Origin: Rhizobiaceae bacterium
GTDB lineage: Bacteria; Pseudomonadota; Alphaproteobacteria; Rhizobiales; Rhizobiaceae
Direction of reading: 5' to 3'
Length of the DNA: 64,000 nt
NCBI GenBank assembly: GCA_019635795.1
Contig: JAHBYV010000010.1
Span: 79,382-143,381, forward strand
A program made the position numbers and the translations under genes. Under the pieces are notes generated by a model that saw only the letters and a list, made by a program, of their open reading frames with translations, ran no database searches and was not told where the DNA came from. This document shows, piece by piece, positions 61,307-64,000 of this stretch. Position 1 is the first letter of the stretch. The number at the start of each line of letters is the position of its first letter.

Positions 61307-62353
61307 GTGTTTATCGAAATGAACAACAAAGAAGCGGATCAGCTAATCGTAAGGCATTCACGAAACCAGCTCGCAAACAGCACGGCGAGCCAAAATTCCG
61401 GCCAATCGAGCCTCGCAGTTCGAGGCGGATCGTCGGACATATCTCACGTTGAACTCGATAGTTCAGATATGATCGAGTACGGTTTTCGGCAAAGGTCCGC
61501 GCCCTCTGTTCAAGTTTCTTTCCACGACAGCTCAGATTGGTCAGTACGCCTTGATGAGCCGGCCAGCTGGGACGAAAACGAAGATTTCACACATCAACTG
61601 TCCGATATCGTGAAATTCAAATCCGAATTTTATAACGGTGTTATGGACGAGTTTACTTACCCGATTTGGCCTCTGGTCAGGGGATACACGACGAGCCATT
61701 ACATTGTTCCGGTGCCGCCGCTGGGCGAGGAGCCACCACAAGTTGTCAGCAATCAGGCAACGTCGGATATCTATCTCAGCTTCGCCAGCGATCCGGATGC
61801 CATTCAGTTCTGGGACCCCGCGCTCAGCTTCGCCTCAAATGAATACCTGGATACAACAGTCAGCCGCGATTCCTGGGATGACGTGGTGCAGGGTTGGGTG
61901 AACGGCTCCTACCAGTTCGTAGCCGAGCAATCGTCGCACGAACCGGGATTTTTGTCTGCAAGCAAAACGTCCTCTGTTAGCGTAAAAACTTCTGTATTAA
62001 GAAGCCTGTCAAATGGCTCGATCGTGCCAGCTAACGAAGGTCCATTTGGTGGCACAGGTATCCAGATCGGGGGCACGACCGAGTTCGATGTTGATCGAGT
62101 CTATGGCCATCAGGATTCATCCGCTAGTTCGCCCAGCGCCAGCAGCGGTCAAAAGGCCTATCTTCTGAAGCAGGAAGGGAACCCGGACGGAATCGATACC
62201 CGTTTGGATATGTCGATTCCGCAGTTCCGGGGCCAGAATCCACCAATTATGCAGTACGGGTCCGCCAGCCGTCGGCGGCAAGCTCCGCAGTTCGAACAGT
62301 TCCACACGGCGGATCGCGGCGGGCTGACAGACATGTTTAACCAGTTTCACTGA
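61307..62353 (+). CDS. Uncharacterised Ser-rich protein of the 59-64 kb cluster
   Basis: 348 residues from a GTG at 61307; an ATG at 61319 (MNNKEADQLIVRHSR) is equally possible, and neither has a good ribosome binding site. No cysteine, no membrane segment and no signal peptide are visible. The centre (about 70-215) is acidic and rich in Trp, Tyr and Phe (YNGVMDEFTYPIWPLVRGY, DPDAIQFWDPALSFAS, SRDSWDDVVQGWVNGSYQFV) and may fold; the ends are Ser/Gln/Gly-rich and probably flexible. The C-terminus is basic then polar (SASRRRQAPQFEQFHTADRG). I recognise no family. Position suggests that it acts with its neighbours. Confidence 0.7.
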   Translation: MFIEMNNKEADQLIVRHSRNQLANSTASQNSGQSSLAVRGGSSDISHVELDSSDMIEYGFRQRSAPSVQVSFHDSSDWSVRLDEPASWDENEDFTHQLSDIVKFKSEFYNGVMDEFTYPIWPLVRGYTTSHYIVPVPPLGEEPPQVVSNQATSDIYLSFASDPDAIQFWDPALSFASNEYLDTTVSRDSWDDVVQGWVNGSYQFVAEQSSHEPGFLSASKTSSVSVKTSVLRSLSNGSIVPANEGPFGGTGIQIGGTTEFDVDRVYGHQDSSASSPSASSGQKAYLLKQEGNPDGIDTRLDMSIPQFRGQNPPIMQYGSASRRRQAPQFEQFHTADRGGLTDMFNQFH

Positions 62354-62520
62354 TCTCGGGACGCCTTATTCACGGATTGCTGGCGCAGCCATTGCCATTA
62401 TATTAGATAAACAGCATATACAGGCCAGGGTGCGGGTTCATACCGCAAACGACGCGGTTAGTTGCGGCTTCATGCGGCAGCGAATTGCGCGGGGTAAGTT
62501 GCAGACAAGGTATATGCGCA

Positions 62521-64000
62521 ATGCTGCTGCTTGATGATATTGCTGATCTTGTCCTGAGCATCGATGATGTGTGCTCGGTCGATGTTGGCCGACTTTCCAA
62601 CCCCGCCAAGTTTCGCAAGTTTGCTGCAGGGTTGAGGCTTGATGAGTCCTTTACCCAGAATGACCGTTGGCTACAGTTGGAGCCAGCGCGCTCGCCGGGA
62701 TATGCATTCGGCACTATCATGCATGAGATGCTGCCGGTTGTTTATGATGCAGCATGGCTTGACAAACAGGGCGGCCAGATGGGCATCCGCATCACTGGCG
62801 TCGGCGACTATTCAATTATGACATTGGCCCACCGGGTCATTGTTCTGGGCGGGTTGCCAATTGATCTGGAGACTGATGCGGAGCAACTCGATTTCGAGAT
62901 TGAGCCAACGGTTATGCTTGGCTACTTCCGCCGCTTGTTGCTGGAGGCAGACAATTCCATCCTTGGCGAGGAAGACGAAGACGAGGATCGCGAAATTACG
63001 CCCGGCGAGCTCGCCATGAACGGAATGCCCGGCGGCGCGCACCTGGCAAGCAGGCCGATGCTGCGAGCTGCCGCGACTGGCACACTCTCACTTACTTCTT
63101 CTTCTGTGCAGGCACTTAATCCTGACAGCGAAGTCAATGAGCCGATCGAGCAAGAGTCCGAACTGCCGCCGACAATCGACGGCGGCATGTTCGCCGAAGA
63201 AGATGAGCATGGTGGGCACGAAGAGACCACCCATGTACTTGCTCCCGCGCCAGTTTCGATGCCCGAGCCTATTCCGTCCCCGCCGGAAAAGGGTTCTTCA
63301 TTTGCCGACACTCTTCGGCAGTTCCAATCAGGTAAGGTTCCCGCACCCGGATTGGGTCACGATACTTTTGCCGCTCCAACGCTTCCTGCTGCGCCTCAGA
63401 CTGTCAGCAAGGACGCACTGGCGTCAATCGAAACGAAATTCATTGCTGAGAAGTCCGAGCAGAGAAGCTCGTGGGGCCGAGGTGGGCCGGATTCAAGCGA
63501 AGGCGCTGGCGAGCACTTTGAAAATGTTGACGCTGTTTGGGAAGCACAAAAATCGCCCGAAAGTGGCAGCTACGATCCAAATGCACGTTCCGCGTATGGC
63601 AGCCAAGTGAAAAATACCTACGAAGAACTACTCGCATCATACCTCGATGGCGGAAAAAAATCGGCAGAGCCTCCGCAAGAGGTCAGGGTACGGCGACCTG
63701 ATACCGAAAAAGGTTTTCGGCACGCATATCCGGAGCAAACCCTCTCGTTTGGCAAGGACCCAACACCACCCAATCGCTTCGCCGGGTTCCAAACGGGACA
63801 AAGCTTTGAGAGGAGAATTTCGCAACTCCCGATCGAGGAGCGGGCTGTTCCGGAAACGAGGCAGCCAAGGGCGAAGCATTCTACCGGCTTTGCTACCTCC
63901 TATGAAAAGCCAAATATTGCAGGCGGCCTCAACATGCCGTCAGCGGTGACCCAACAGATCACGAAGCCGCAAAGTTATCGCACGGAACTTGCTTACACTT
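62521..64000 (+). CDS. Large acidic Pro/Ser-rich protein, 3' end beyond the window
   Basis: At least 493 codons, open to the window edge, from the ATG at 62521 with AAGG upstream. Residues about 1-145 look like a folded domain (MLLLDDIADLVLSIDDVC; FGTIMHEMLPVVYDAAW; YSIMTLAHRVIVLGGLPIDL; PTVMLGYFRRLLLEADN), with a single cysteine. After an acidic run (EEDEDEDRE) the rest is low-complexity: Pro, Ser, Glu and Gln, with short aromatic patches such as TYEELLASYLD and RFAGFQTGQSFERRISQ. No family is recognised and the end is missing, so the domain order is incomplete. It is the fourth gene of the cluster, 167 bp after the third. Confidence 0.75.
   Translation, partial: MLLLDDIADLVLSIDDVCSVDVGRLSNPAKFRKFAAGLRLDESFTQNDRWLQLEPARSPGYAFGTIMHEMLPVVYDAAWLDKQGGQMGIRITGVGDYSIMTLAHRVIVLGGLPIDLETDAEQLDFEIEPTVMLGYFRRLLLEADNSILGEEDEDEDREITPGELAMNGMPGGAHLASRPMLRAAATGTLSLTSSSVQALNPDSEVNEPIEQESELPPTIDGGMFAEEDEHGGHEETTHVLAPAPVSMPEPIPSPPEKGSSFADTLRQFQSGKVPAPGLGHDTFAAPTLPAAPQTVSKDALASIETKFIAEKSEQRSSWGRGGPDSSEGAGEHFENVDAVWEAQKSPESGSYDPNARSAYGSQVKNTYEELLASYLDGGKKSAEPPQEVRVRRPDTEKGFRHAYPEQTLSFGKDPTPPNRFAGFQTGQSFERRISQLPIEERAVPETRQPRAKHSTGFATSYEKPNIAGGLNMPSAVTQQITKPQSYRTELAYT

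Overview
The window is a stretch of an alphaproteobacterial chromosome, most likely from the Hyphomicrobiales (Rhizobiales). The evidence is an irr-fabA-fabB-fabI cluster with a histidine-rich Irr-type Fur protein, dnaA directly after rpsT and away from any recognisable oriC, a full Tad/Cpa pilus locus with a small Flp pilin, FAD-GcvT fusion dehydrogenases of the dimethylglycine type, and frequent ATGA gene overlaps. I cannot name the genus. I see no rRNA or tRNA genes, insertion sequences, prophage or CRISPR arrays.

Layout. 1-4.8 kb (minus): GbsR/MarR-like regulator, cydD, cydC and the start of cydA, the cytochrome bd locus. 5-8.8 kb: metH behind an operator-like palindrome. 8.9-12.4 kb: fused 5-oxoprolinase subunits B/C, a dienelactone-hydrolase-like protein, a small exported protein and an ArsR-type regulator. 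12.6-22.4 kb (minus): a betaine-type ABC uptake system, two paralogous FAD/GcvT amine demethylases and a choline-kinase-like phosphotransferase, apparently one catabolic operon. 22.6-27.7 kb (plus, divergent): DeoR regulator, SDR dehydrogenase, deoC and a two-domain ALDH16-type aldehyde dehydrogenase. 27.7-30.6 kb (minus): M17 aminopeptidase, MarR regulator, NlpC/P60 protein and an XRE regulator broken by one missing base. 30.7-42.7 kb: the Tad pilus locus. 42.7-53.9 kb: deoB, mutM, enoyl-CoA hydratase, rpsT, dnaA, a kinase-Usp fusion, a phosphoesterase, dnaN, recF and a MoeB/ThiF protein. 53.9-58.8 kb: a 2-hydroxyacid dehydrogenase, an exported SH3 protein, irr and fabA-fabB-fabI.

58.9-64 kb holds four codirectional genes I do not recognise, the last cut by the window edge. 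The first joins a PPC-type beta-sandwich domain to a cysteine array of striking regularity: nine cysteines fall exactly 19 residues apart, with six more offset by 12. The second has three DxDxDG calcium-type loops exactly 21 residues apart. The other two are large, acidic, Ser/Pro/Gln-rich proteins. This is the best candidate for an undescribed system in the window; whether it is a secreted structural assembly, a surface layer, an injection apparatus or a peptide product cannot be decided from this sequence.

Start codons were moved from the longest reading frame where a ribosome binding site, signal peptide or catalytic N-terminus pointed to an internal start; each such case is stated.
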